Source of the DNA: Pohlia nutans
Lineage: Eukaryota > Streptophyta > Bryopsida > Bryales > Mniaceae
Reading direction: 5' to 3'
DNA: 64,000 bases
NCBI GenBank assembly: GCA_022496805.1
Contig: CM040100.1
Coordinates: 25,263,009-25,327,008 of the forward strand
In this document: positions 34,291 through 45,625 of the stretch, in pieces
How the letters are laid out: each line of letters opens with the position of its first letter
How positions within the stretch are numbered: the first letter of the stretch is position 1
Notes under the pieces: model-generated
What the model saw: the letters and a program-made list of their open reading frames with translations, nothing else
Databases searched by the model: none
What the model was told of the DNA's origin: nothing
Position numbers and translations under genes: made by a program

Positions 34291-36661
34291 CTATTGGGCA
34301 TCCGTCTCCGCCATCTCTCCATCCGGATTCAGAAACCCGGTCAGGCTTGCTTCTCCTGGCTCGGCTGCCTGAACCGGCTCCATCCCGTCCATCATCCGGG
34401 AACTCTGATCCGGGGTGGGAATTCTCCCTCCCATCAACCGGTCCAATTCTCCTGCCTGGGGTGCCTCATCAGACAACCGGAAGTTCCCCTGCAACTCACT
34501 TCCGGACAGGTGGGCCCTCCCATCCCTGTGGCTGGTCTCCACCGCTTCCGGTTCAGGTGCGGTTGAACACCTTGTCAGCACCTCTGCTGCCAGCGCCCGG
34601 AACTCCACCAGTGCCTCTTCCACCCGGGCAGCATACTTCACGATGCTCTTTACCCGGTCGATGTCTTCCTCCTCGGAATCACTCATCAACTCATCGTACA
34701 GCCGCGCCTTGGTCTGTACTTCCCCATCCGGTCAGAACAACCAGGATACAGTCTCGAAGCAGGTCCGGTCTTGTTGTTCCCTGGTCCGGATAGTCCGCTT
34801 CGCCCGCCTCAACTCCTTTCTCTGTTCCCGCAAGAGCTGGGTCACTCCGCTGGCCTCCTTGCGAGCCCGGATTCCCTCCCGCCGGATTTGCTTGACTATT
34901 TCCGGGAACTCCTTCACGTCCGTGCTCCGGAGGACGTTCCCAATTCCCCTCACCGCGCTGTAGAGTGGAGTGTACTGCTCCTCCACCATCTCCAATGCTG
35001 TCCGGATTGGCCCGAGCATGACGTCCGCTCTCGCGAAGATTGGTACGTCCGGTCGTGCTTCCCGGTTCGGCTCTGCTGCAGGGGTGGGCTCCTCTCTCCG
35101 GCCTGGTGCATCCTCCCGGTTTCGCTCCCCAGCCTCCGTTTCTGATCCTGCTCCCACCTTCTGTTTCCCCTTTTCCTGCGCACTTGCCCTCCGGTTGCTG
35201 GGACCAGGTTCTACGGTGGCACGGTCACCTCTACCGTTCACCGGAGTGGTCCTCATCCGGTTCGAGGTCTTCTTTCTGAGAGGCGAAGCGTCCTCTCGGG
35301 GAGGAGAAATCTCCTGGAGGTCCGAATCCTCCCCTTCGTCACTCCGGATGACCCGCTTCCGCTTCTGCAGCTGCTGTCCCCGGGCGTGCACGAAGGGACC
35401 CTCTCCTTCCGGTCTTGCAGTCTCTACCGGTTCCATCCTCTTTCGCCTCTCCTCTGCTAGTGGGCTTCTTCCGCCCGGTTGTCTTCCTTCCGGGTCTTCT
35501 CTCCTCTTCCTACGCTCCTCCGGTCGCGGACTGGTACCTCCCGGTTTCTCCTGTCTCTTCCTTCGCTCCTCCGGTTGGTTCCTTTCATCCGGACGGATTT
35601 TGCGCGCTTTGCCTGGACTCCGGTCGGCTGGAGTCGGGGTCGGTTTCTCCAATTTCGCCTTCTTCCTATCCCTGAGACATCCGTGCTTATCATACAGGTG
35701 GAAAGGAAAGGGGTAATGGGACAACCTTTTGCTCCTCCGATCTTCATGGCTTCCCGGTTTACAATTTCGTGTATCACCACTCCCCACCCGATTATCCTTT
35801 TGTAAAGGAGCGCGGAGAAGATACCCTTCGCCAACTTGATCGTGACAGTGGTGGGCTTATCCGGGCTGAGGATGGGTACCAGAAATTGCAGCAGTCGCTT
35901 CTCCCGGGGATTCCGGCAATGGTCCACCCGGAATCCGTCCTTCTCCGAGATCTCGGAGAAGCGCCCCTTCATCCATTTCGAGTCTCCTTTCTGGCCAGAC
36001 TCGAGTCCGTACTCGCAGTCCGGAAGGCTGTATGCCTGGCTCCAGTGCTCCCAGGTCCAATGCGTGCGCTTCCCCCGGATGTAGTTCTCCCGGAAGGCTG
36101 ATGACACTGGCTTCCCTTGCACTTCCGCCAGTATTCCGGTATCCTGGATATCCCAGTTCCGGTACAGGAGCTCCTCGCATTGCATGGTCGCGAGGTCGCA
36201 GCGCAGCATCTCAAAGTCGCCCGGATGCTGGGGCACTACGGAATCACCTTCTTCTCCGTGATTCGGTTTCCTACAGCACTCTCTCCTCCCCGTGCCATTG
36301 CTACAGACTCCGGACGTACTCTCTCCCTCCTCCGCGAACTGCGCCTAAGTTTCTGGCGCTCCTTCTGCTCTAACTCCGGTCCCACACTATCAACTCTACT
36401 ACTATCCGGAAACACGAAATTCTGTTGGCGCGGAAGACTGGAACTGTAGAGAGAGAATGAACAGTGGGTCGCCCAATTTAAAGCGGCCCACTTCAATGCT
36501 CGGATCGTGGCCGGGTCCATCGGAGACCCGTCCTCACCTATCCGGTCGCCCATCCGGTTTCCACCCGGAATCCACTGTCTAGCTAGTCCTGCAGTAATTC
36601 TACTAGGCTGCGCACGGACGCCATTCTCTCTCCAAATAAATAACTGGGCTGTTATGGCCAT
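34291..36661 (-). pseudogene. CCGG-rich ORF block, element-borne protein of unknown family
   Basis: Three minus-strand frames lie end to end: 36,661-36,236, 36,236-35,457 and 35,787-34,732 (overlapping), then 34,689-34,291. The middle frame has LLQFLVPILSPDKPTTVTIK and a LLYKRIIGWGVVIHEIVNRE block. The downstream part is highly charged (repeated EERRKR, RPEERRKRR), then a heptad-like C-terminus. A TAG overlaps the next GTG at 36,236, so a one-base shift separates the first two frames. The plan, a globular N-terminus followed by a charged coiled coil, resembles the extra ORF of the gypsy element at 46-47.9 kb. Function unknown. Confidence 0.35.
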
Positions 36662-36771
36662 TACTTCTCCTATTTATGGCGGAAAGACTACTCCTAGTTG
36701 CCCTAGAAACCCTAACTAGCCGCTTTTGGGAAAACGAGGTTTGACAAGAAGAAGGGGAGGAGGATAAAGTT

Positions 36772-37005
36772 GTGGCACTCGGGAAAGTGCAGAATGTAGC
36801 TGGGGCTTCTCTACACGGGAAAACCATAATTGCAGGAACCGTGTCTGTAGAAGTGCAGAAATGCCTAGATGACGACTACAGTTTGTTTGCACCCGTAGAT
36901 CTAGATGATCCACCCGTGACCTTAGTAGGACAAGCAGTAGGGCACTTTGTACTGTGGCCCACAGAGTTCATGGACATTGATCTGTCCTTCTCCCAAGCAG
37001 TTTAG
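36772..37005 (+). pseudogene. CACTA-associated ORF fragment (DUF8039-like?)
   Basis: A 77-codon frame ending at 37,005 with VAGASLHGKTIIAGTV, VQKCLDDDYSLFAPV and VTLVGQAVGHFVLWPTEF. The pattern of a Gly-rich turn, a D/P-rich middle and G.AVG..V.WP resembles the small domain found in many plant CACTA proteins. It reads opposite to the TNP2 fragment. Its start is unclear; an intron may lie just upstream (acceptor-like sites before 36,772). Confidence 0.35.
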
Positions 37006-37009
37006 ACTG

Positions 37010-38096
37010 ATCGAGTTCCAGTTGCAGTGCATCCTGTTTCAGCACCGAATTTTCTCTTTCAATGAAATGTGTTAAAATCATTTGCATGACCTGACACAGT
37101 GCTCACAACCGCACGGTTGACTTGTAATAGTCAACAGATCTCATTATCACCCTAATCTGAAACTGAAATCTATGACTACGCACGGTAAGAATGGCAGATT
37201 CGACTGCATGGCAAATTCGACTGCATGGCATACGTTTGCATTAGACTACGGACAGTCAAGTCCTAGTCAGATGCTTCCGATTTAATATTGAAATTTGACT
37301 CCCAGTAGTGAAAGAAACGAGTATACAAGGACTCCATGCAGTCATCAGATGATATGGGTGACTATGTGTAGTGAAGCATATTTGACTTTACAGCGTCGTA
37401 TTATCTCACGTGTGTGTATGATGCAATACAGTCACAACCACATCACTATACATAGTGATCAAACCATTGCTATATTCTCTAATACGTCACTATAATTAGT
37501 CATGTCCATCTCATGATTTCAACATTGGAGACTATGTATAGTCACTTTGATGTGGCTCTACAGAGTCGTATTATCCCAAGTCTATGTGTGACTTAATGCA
37601 GTCACCACTACAGTACTATGCGTAGTGATAAAACCGTTGATGCAGTCACTAATATCTCACTACAATTAGTCATAGCATTCAGAAGCTATTTCAGTATTCG
37701 TGACTATGGGTAGTCCAATAGATGTGACTCCAAAGAATCCTATTCTCCCAACTCAATGTATGACGCATTTCAGTCATCATCTCACTACTATGCGTAGTGA
37801 TAGAACCAGTCATGTATTGACTCATACCTCACTAAAAATAGTCATGCCAATCAGTTGCTATTTGCATATAGATGACTACGTGTAGTCATAAATATATGAC
37901 TATATAGAGTCATATGGTCCCAAGTCCCACTGCAGGACCCGTTTTGAGGTCCCAAAACACTGTGGGAACGTAGCATTGGGAACAAGAAGTGTCCGATATG
38001 ACCCCCAGTCAGATTGTCCGAAGCGACTAAGTCGAAATGACTACAAACAGTGCTAGTCACATTTTGGTTTATGCCCTATTGTAGTCATAAAACCTA
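37010..38096. repeat. right subterminal array of outer CACTA
   Basis: Many ATAGTCAC, GTAGTGA and TACGTGTAGTCATA words. Two longer imperfect copies near 37,370-37,510 and 37,555-37,690 share ACAGCGTCGTATTAT/ACAGAGTCGTATTAT and CACTA.AATTAGTCAT. Non-coding. Confidence 0.65.
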
Positions 38097-38124
38097 GTCA
38101 CATTGGGCTGGTTTTCTTGTAGTG

Positions 38125-41100
38125 TTAGTTTGGCGGCATACATAGATGATTTAACAACTATCACAAACAATCTCCAATCACTACAAATCCAACTAAACAA
38201 ACTCGACAAATATTGTGAATGGACCGGAATGGATTTAGGGGAGCCAAAATGTGCCATCACTGGGTGCCCAAACAAATCAAAAACAAAACCTGATACATTC
38301 AAAGCAAAAATCCAAGCCCAAAACATCAACTACAGAAATCAACCATTACCTGTACTGCATCAAAATGAACCATATGCATATTTAGGCATACAATTAGTAC
38401 CTTCATTAAAATGGAAACTCCAATCACACATCACTACAACCAAAATAATAGACCAATATAAACAACCAACAAATTGCCCAGCTACAATCAAACAAAAAAT
38501 TAGCATGGTGGATACCATCATCAGAGTAGGTATAGCCTATAGCTTCTATGCAGTTCCATACTCTTTACCAACTATCAAAAAATTAGATAAAAAGATTACT
38601 GGAATCCAAAAAGTAATTTGTGGATTACCAAAATGCACAGCAAATGTAATAACCCAGCTACCACATGAATACATGATCTATTTGGACTAGAAGCCTTCTC
38701 ACTAAAAAATGCCTATCTACGATGTATTAGTGAGCAACTTAGAAACGCACTAAATGACCCCGGAAGACTAGGAATAATCTATAAAGGACTCATACAACAT
38801 ATACTAGCCAAATACGAAGGCACAGAGGACATACCAAGAATCAAATACCATGACTGTATCAAATCACCTACTACACGAACACTATTTCTTATGAAAATGG
38901 AAGGAGGGGTCCACCTCAAAAGCATAGAAAAAAACTTCCAACTCCATATGACAGAACTAGAACTAGAATGGAGATCACGTGCCATAGTCGAACTACCACA
39001 TTTAAACCCCAAACTATCTCTTAAACTACTGCATAAACTCCTAACCCACAACATACAAAAAATAAAACACATCTTCCTTCCCAACGGCACAAACTTAATG
39101 TCATCAGAGGACTTCCAAATTTACTATAAAACTCCAACTAAATTAGAAAAAGGTGCACTAAACATAGCGGAACAGCTTTTTTGCTGCTCAAGCTGCAATC
39201 AAGACTGCCCGATTCCATGTAATAGACACCCACAAACCCGCACACGTAAAGCAAGATACATATCAGACAATCGAGAACTAACACCCAGAATACCAGAAAA
39301 TCCCTTTCAGTCTTACACCCACCATTACCACAACAACTACAACAAACAAATCCACCCCCCAACATAAAAAATAACCCACTTAGATTTCCCATACACACTA
39401 TATTAAACCACAAATCAAACGAAACAAAAGATAAATATAAAATAACAAGAAAATATAACACATACCTATGCCAATGGTCACTACAAAACAACATAACATA
39501 TAACAAATGGATGCCACAACGTGAACTCTTTCCATTAAACCAACTCCCAGTAATCGAACACAACATCAAACTACTAAAAGAATACTACACAAGACATCAG
39601 CACAATTACTACAAAAACATCGTAAATACACATTTCACTCCTGCATAAACTAGAGATACAAGATTCATACCACCACCTACAATAATTCCACACACTCAAA
39701 TCTCAGCAATAGAATGCAACCCAGAAAAAGACATAACTGTTGTGAAAAGTACTATACAAATACAAAACAAACTAACTCATATATACGAAGATACCGGGAG
39801 ACACCTCATCACCATCCCAAGTTCCCAACCACCAAACTAAAATGGCTATGGCAACAATACAACAAAGCCATCTACAACACACACGGTCTAGTGCCTCATA
39901 CGCAATCATTTGAAACAAAAGTAGTATGGCTCTATCAAAGATATAAATTATAAAATTCCAAAAAAAGACCCAGTAAAAGCATCACAACTTACACAATCTC
40001 CTGCAGTGTATCCTTGACTATCTCACAACAACATTCAACATCTCACACTCATATTTTTCCTCACCAGTTACATGCTCTACACATATTACACAATTCTACT
40101 CTCCGTTCGCAAGAGACAAATTTTTTGGATCACTCGGCACCGCCTTTCAATATAAATGGAAAGGAATTGGTTACGCTCACCCACATAATGAAGAAATGGC
40201 CCAACAAGCAATACATTGGGCAAGATTAGCAGCTAAAAATGACCCAAACACCATCACAATACTAGTTATACCAGATATCAATTGGTACCAAAATTATTCA
40301 CCACATACTGGACCATTTCCTAACACGCATGTTATTGCCCATTTTGCCGCAGATACCATTACATACAATCCCTCAAGACCTAAACAAACCACGGATAGAA
40401 CCACTAGCAATACACATCTTTTGTATTCACCACCAAAACCACAACATTGGCACACCCAACCAAATAGACACAATTAAAACAATAATAAAAAATCTACAAA
40501 TAACACAATACCACATACAAAAAGCTCTACCCACGCCCCGTGACACACCCATAAATAAAAACACCAAATGGAACAAATTACTCTACTCGCCTCATATCAA
40601 CCCGTCAACCACACACATACCACCGTTACCAAACTATGAAATAAACACTATACTAAAGTTCCCACCACAATATAGCTACTACACCGATGGATCTTTTGTC
40701 CCACCTAAACAAGATGATGACGGCCACTGGAAGAAAGAAAAAGCTGGCTACGGAATACACAACCCAACAAAAGCAAAAGTACAAATATCAAAAAGACTAT
40801 CTGGAATACAAACCAGTTTTAGAGCCGAATTAATGGCCATACATAAAACACTCAGACTAATTCCTACCAACTACTCGAATGAACCAGCACATATATTCAC
40901 CGACTGCCTCAACTGTCTATATGTACTCAACACACAAATAAAACATTCAACCCAACATAACAACCATGCTCATAAATCCATATTAACATCTATGGTAGAA
41001 ATGTTAAAAAGCTGAACACAATCCACTACAATATATAAAGTCAAAGCACATACAAACATTAACGGAAATGAACAAGCAGACCAACTTGCAAAAAACGGCA

Positions 41101-41370
41101 CTAGAAAGAAATATAGATTCGCTGCCAAATCATATGAGTTTGCACATACTACACCATACTACTTTCAAAAAAACACATGGCCTCGACCAAGAAAGCGACC
41201 TGACAAAGGCCCTATCAGATGCCTTGAAACATACATCACTAAGCAAAACCGTGAAAACAACTTAGAAATAATGGCACAACAATTCCCCAACATTAGCAAA
41301 TGGAAAATGAACCCTGACATAGATAACGAAATATTCAATAATTTTGGTCTAACTCTGCAATAACAGATTC
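38125..41370 (+). pseudogene. LINE reverse transcriptase C-terminal part and RNase H
   Basis: Starts in frame after the CACTA with SLAAYIDDLTTI (RT catalytic box YIDD) and runs to 38,690 through GMDLGEPKCAITG and PYAYLGIQL. After further shifts the RNase H domain lies at ~40,675-41,100: YYTDGSF, RAELMAIHKTL, IFTDCLNC and, in the next frame, NINGNEQADQLAKNG, giving the D-E-D-D set. An RNase H after the RT marks the I/R1/Tad-like side of LINE diversity. Frameshifts and stops make the copy inactive. Confidence 0.75.
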
Positions 41371-42160
41371 ACAAAAAACAAGCCTACTAAAATTCCGTAC
41401 TGGACAATACATGGGCAATGCTAGAAAACAACTATTTTTTGGGATAGAAAGGTTTCCATCAATCACATGCTCGATTTGAAACTCTTTTGATGCAGATACA
41501 TGGCTCCATGTACTCCTAAAATGTAATCAACACCACATACATGCCCTTAGAACCAAAAGACATAACAAAGCGATATGGGAACTAAGAAAACTAATTTTAT
41601 CATCACAAAAATCAAGATGCTACACCCTCATGAATGCAGGGACATTTAACAACAACCCACAATAAAATACAGTCTCCCTATGGCTCCTACCTTGTACATG
41701 TAGACAACAAAAATGCCACTGTAACCCTAGATTCAAACCCGATCTTCTATGTAATAAAGAACTTCTACACCAAAGTGCTCCACCACTAAATCCAGAAGAC
41801 AACCTCACCATACAATTTATTGAATTCACATACACTAATGACAGATTCTCACAAGATACAATAGACAATAAAATTCAAAAATATCAACCATTAATTAATA
41901 GCATCATTCATCAAGGATGGAAAGTAGATCCACTTATAGTCATCTCGGCTGGAGCTAGAGGAACTACGCACGTCTCCTCAACGAAACAACTCGAAACAAA
42001 ATTTAAATTATCAGAAACCTCTATTAAACACACATTCAAAGCAATAAACATTATTGCTATACAATATGCTGGATCAATCCTTCTACATAAAAGACGAATA
42101 GAAAACAACCAATCAATACCAATAGAATAAAAAGAGGGGGTAGTGGTGAAGACCACTATT
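41371..42160 (+). pseudogene. LINE C-terminal region and 3' end
   Basis: Contains FRTGQYMGNARKQLFFG and a Cys/His pattern (ITCSI, stop, then WLHVLLKCNQHHIH), like the C-terminal zinc knuckle of LINE proteins. Coding traces run to about 42,130. A perfect 7-bp hairpin, TAGTGGT-GAAG-ACCACTA, lies at 42,141-42,158 just after the last coding, a plausible 3' UTR stem. Confidence 0.45.
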
Positions 42161-42199
42161 TATTTTAAACAGTTAACACGGTGTCACCACTTGTCTCAG

Positions 42200-42400
42200 G
42201 AAGGTGGGTAGGGGCCGGTTGGTTGGTACAACTTTCTTGCCTATGATAAACTCACTAGCAACATCAAGTCATGTATATCAGACTACTACTCAAACAGACC
42301 CAACGGGAATTGAACCCAGACCACATAGTATGATACATAGCCCTCCACCAACCAACCGCAGAACTCATGACTTGGCGATCTTACAGCTTACTAAAAATCA
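42200..42400 (-). repeat. tRNA-like (SINE-type) pol III promoter remnant
   Basis: On the minus strand, GGTTCAATTCC (42,316-42,306) matches the tRNA B-box. About 25-35 nt upstream, TGGTTGGTGG resembles a degenerate A-box, and the intervening length suits a tRNA. No cloverleaf closes cleanly, so this looks like a tRNA-derived SINE head rather than a tRNA gene. Confidence 0.3.
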
Positions 42401-43033
42401 ACTTATACTCAAACATTACCTAACCAACAACTTATGGTTACTTTTATTGGTTACTGGTCACTAAAGTGTCTATTCTCGGCAGAGGAGAGTAGTTTTATTT
42501 CAATGGCCCTTTGTCCGGTGGGCATTGGGTCATTGACATTACAAACAGACACTTTATTCACACCGGCCTAAACTTGAAAAAGACCGGAGTTTCTATCTAT
42601 CTATCTGATTGATACTATCAGAAATAGAATGGATTAAATTAGAAAGTAACTGTACAATTGTATTCTCGACTAGAATAGAGACAATTTGCCAAAATTAGAT
42701 AATCATCCAATGGTGGAATTGCAAGATTATAGTGTCTTTGAACTGTATAATGCACACTAAAAAATGAGATTTTGGAGGTTGTGTGACTTCAAAATTAACC
42801 CTTAATTGCCTATTTAAGCGTTCATTTTTTGGAAGATGTACAAATTTCATCTACGTTTTCTCATCCGTCATGCACTTTTTGTAGTGTGAATTTTTACTAT
42901 AGATTTTATGGGAAGTTAGCTTCATGCATGTGTGCTCCGATTAGAAAGGGGATGACTTGTAAAATTTTTAGGCCTCATTTCATGTTGTGATTTACCAAAA
43001 ATTTCTAAGATCTTAGTTCAAAAGTGTTTTAAA
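42401..43033. other. AT-rich spacer with possible truncated piggyBac-like MITE
   Basis: A CTAT microsatellite sits near 42,590-42,606. At 42,795 TTAACCCTTAATTGCC opens a stretch resembling the left arm of the 8.5 kb MITE (GCGTTCATTTT, CTCATCC). No right end was found. Confidence 0.3.
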
Positions 43034-43351
43034 GTGCTCTTGAAAAAGTCAACTCATAAAATTAAGCAACCAAAAAATCCTCAAATATCACTACACTTAG
43101 AGTATTACATTTCAATCCACCACAACAAATTTCATCCATACACATTCAATGTAGATAAATTTGGAGGCGGGGAACATCGCCAGTTCCAAGTGTTGGGTTC
43201 CGACATCGACAAGTCCATGAAGATTGCGCGGACCGCTCCAGTGGTAAAGACAATGAAGGCCTTGAAGAAGTTTAAACATCTCATACCTCTAATGACCATG
43301 CAACATTATTCCAACATTGTTGCCGGAGGTACTGGATATGGAGGATTTTGA
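43034..43351 (+). CDS. unrecognised ORF
   Basis: A 105-codon frame whose second half (FGGGEHRQFQVLG, KIARTAPVVKTMKALKKFK) looks protein-like. It may be an exon of a gene broken up by the two small elements that follow. No family recognised; the first half is lysine/asparagine-rich and may be non-coding. Confidence 0.25.
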   Translation: MLLKKSTHKIKQPKNPQISLHLEYYISIHHNKFHPYTFNVDKFGGGEHRQFQVLGSDIDKSMKIARTAPVVKTMKALKKFKHLIPLMTMQHYSNIVAGGTGYGGF

Positions 43352-43366
43352 AGAGGAGTTGCAAAC

Positions 43367-43518
43367 CACTACAAGGAAATAGTGTCCGAATTGACACGTC
43401 CTAATTGACAAAAACTGTCCAAATTGATAGAAATGTGTCCAAAGTGACAGAAATCTGTCATAAAGACGAGTTGATTCGGACATGTTTCTGTCAATTCGGA
43501 CACTATTTCCTTGTAGTG
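43367..43518. mobile_element. CACTA MITE, copy A
   Basis: A 152-bp element with about 29-bp inverted ends beginning CACTACAAGGAAATAGTGTC, flanked by AAC on both sides (43364-43366, 43519-43521). The interior repeats AAATTGATAGAAATGTGTCC-like segments. Confidence 0.8.
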
Positions 43519-43644
43519 AACATTGCAAGTGTTCAGTAGGATTGGCAAGTACATGTGCCGTGTGCTATGGGAGGGAACAACACGGGTCAACTTCCTATTC
43601 GATGCAGAGGAGGCTTCTTCGGGGATGAGGTAGTGGAGATAGGA

Positions 43645-44172
43645 GGGTGCATTCACAATAAAACGAGCCAACCCCGCCCAGTTATAATGACTCTTGATGA
43701 GTGCTTAGATTCAATTTATGTAGATACTAGAAAAATTTAAGGACATTTTGGGACATATTTTGAACATTTTAGCACATTTTAGTCGTTATTAACGACTGGT
43801 TACAACCATATTTTAGTCGTTTCGGAGTACCAATAACTTCCCAAACATCGTCATACTTTAGTATATTGTATAATGACATCTATTATATGTAGTTACTAAT
43901 TTATATTGCATTATCAATTCATATGATAAGATTATTGCTTCTAAACCCGTTAAATTAATCACACTACAAGGAAATAGTGTCCGAATTGACGTGTCCGAAT
44001 TGACACGTCCTAATTGACAAAAACTGTCCGAATTGATAGAAATGTGTCCAAAGTGACAGAAATCTGTCATAAAGACGAGTTGATTTGGACATGTTTATGT
44101 CAATTCGCACATTGTTTCCTTGTAGTGTCATCGGTTACAGTTTCCTTAGGTCGTGTTACTGTGAATGTACCC
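43645..44172. mobile_element. GGGTGC-ended DNA element, copy 2
   Basis: Same inverted ends as copy 1 (GGGTGCATTCACA / TGTGAATGTACCC), here flanked by AGGA (43641-43644 and 44173-44176), again 4 bp. It contains the CACTA MITE copy B and an internal block of about 90 bp absent from copy 1. Confidence 0.7.
43962..44127. mobile_element. CACTA MITE, copy B, nested
   Basis: A 166-bp relative of copy A with the same CACTACAAGG ends and a TCA duplication (43959-43961, 44128-44130). Copy 1 of the host element at 11.7 kb reads AATCATCGGTTAC, the empty site. Confidence 0.85.
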
Positions 44173-44176
44173 AGGA

Positions 44177-44770
44177 GAGCCTTGTCTATGGATATTCGAT
44201 TGCATGCGGGGAGGCATGGTAGGGGACGATGTACCCTAGACAGATGTGGACTATTAGAGGTCTTTGGAACAACTGCAGAAGTGGATGTCAAGCGTTCATT
44301 GATGGAACGTTGTATTCTTGTTCCCTATAGGAATAGACTTTGACGAGAGGATGCGGGAGTTGATGGTGATGTACATTACAGGACGTATTCAGAACAAAGT
44401 TGCAGATGATATGCCACGATGGTCTTGGAGATATTATAGGGCCATCTATCATAGTTCCTGCCATCGGTGTTGAACGTGTTTTTCTCTCTATTGAACAACC
44501 TAGAGATGAGGAGGAGGCGAAGGAAAGGGAGCCTGAGGATGAGTCAAAGGATGATTCTAAAGATGAGTAACAGGGTGATTCTCATAATGAGTCAGAGGGT
44601 GATTCTCATGATGAGTCGAAGGATTATTGTGAGGATGAGTTATCTGAGTTTCAAAAAGGCGCGGACAGTGAAGAGGAGGATTGTTAGTCTGGGTAAATGT
44701 ATGGAGATGATTGAGACCAGTCTTAGGCCAGCAGAGCTGCCTAAGCAAGGAAGACAAGGGAAGATGGAGT
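44177..44770 (+). CDS. unrecognised coding-like segments with acidic repeat
   Basis: One frame reads RLHAGRHGRGRCTLDRCGL and LEVFGTTAEVDVKRSLMERC up to 44,343. After a plausible CCCTATAG acceptor at ~44,331 another reads GIDFDERMRELMVMYITGRI. From ~44,500 the DNA is a string of GATGAGTCA/AAGGATGATTCT units encoding E/D/S-rich sequence. It may be the end of the gene begun at 43.0 kb. No family recognised. Confidence 0.25.
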
Positions 44771-45143
44771 AACCATTAGGCAGTCAGATTAAGTTAGGAC
44801 GTGGTTAGTACCCCAAGATCCAAGACATACCTTGGTACCCCAGGAGAGTATACACTTAATCTGTGCAACTGATACGCTAGATCTCCGTTGGTATACGGTC
44901 CTGGACTTCCTTGGCGTACTTGGACTCCTAGCGAGTTAGACAAAGTCAGATAAAGCTAAGAGATAGAGAAGAAGGTCCGTGAGTAACTAACTAAGTGAGT
45001 GTCAGTCCCTAGACATCCTTGGTTTCCTTGGATTGTGAGTATTTTGCAGATAGAAAGACAGGACGTATGAGCGACAGAGCAACGATCAGGAACGGCTTGG
45101 CAGGATGAGTAGTTAGAGTATGGCCCTTTTATCTAAGTACTGC
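44771..45143. other. no gene seen, left flank of gypsy LTR
   Basis: Mixed sequence without supported coding or repeats, outside the proposed LTR. Confidence 0.35.
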
Positions 45144-45582
45144 TGTTAGTGTTAGTGTTGTCAAGGAGAACAGGGTTTCCTAGCCTTCCGAGCATTGGAG
45201 TGTAAGAAATAGCAAAAAGACAGAATAGTAGAGATAGGGGACGTCAATGTGTGTTTATTCCAAGATGTAATAGAACCACTTATACAGTATAGAGACTAAG
45301 TCCACAGCACTATGCTAAACAAAGAGAAAGAACCCATGTATTACATAAACCCATAACCATGGAATCCAGGTTTAACATGGAATAAGCAAGGAATGACTTC
45401 CTGGTACATCAAAACCAGAGCATAACGAAATACTCATAAGTCTCAAAAAACCAAGAGTATCTCGTCACTACCGCATACTACTCTTATACTTAACCTGATC
45501 CGTAATCTAAGCAAAGTACTGCCAATTCCACCGTCTGCTATCTCCTTGTCCCCCGTGGCAGCCGTGTCATGGTCCGGTAACA
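45144..45582 (-). repeat. putative gypsy 3' LTR
   Basis: Begins TGTTACCGG immediately after the polypurine tract and probably ends CACTAACA near 45,144-45,150, giving TGTTA...TAACA ends and about 435 bp. With no second LTR in the window the outer boundary is a guess. Confidence 0.4.
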
Positions 45583-45625
45583 TTTTGCCCTCCTTTTCAG
45601 AGTACAATTCGTCCTCGGATTGCTG

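Larger units (their letters stand above)
20859..38124. mobile_element. CACTA (En/Spm) element, 17.3 kb, outer
   Basis: Perfect 28-bp inverted ends at 20859-20886 and 38097-38124, beginning CACTACAAGAAAACCAGC, with a 3-bp TTA duplication at 20856-20858 and 38125-38127. Both subterminal regions are dense in short direct and inverted copies of TAGTCAT/GTGACTA, the expected transposase-binding arrays. Contents: TNP2 fragment (-), a 320-bp tandem repeat, CCGG-rich blocks with unrecognised ORFs (-), a small TNP2-associated-looking ORF (+), and the nested CACTA at 25.4-34.3 kb. Excision with one TTA restores the LINE frame from SKLTI to SLAAYIDD. Confidence 0.9.
11939..42160 (+). mobile_element. RNase-H-bearing LINE, split by two transposons
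   Basis: A non-LTR retrotransposon in three blocks: 11,939-15,209, 18,594-20,858 and 38,125-42,160. Order: ORF1, a 2A-like motif, AP-type endonuclease, reverse transcriptase, RNase H and a C-terminal cysteine/histidine region. MULE-1 interrupts the endonuclease after ITWNA. The 17 kb CACTA interrupts the RT just before the AYIDD catalytic box. Both gaps close in frame when one target-site copy is removed. Codons are A-rich and the ORFs carry several stops and shifts, so this copy is dead. The 5' limit is uncertain and may reach 9.3 kb. A CTAT microsatellite at ~42,590 might mark an extended 3' end. Confidence 0.8.

Noticed and set aside
42300..42380. A functional tRNA gene
   Set aside because: B-box is good but the A-box is degenerate and no cloverleaf closes.
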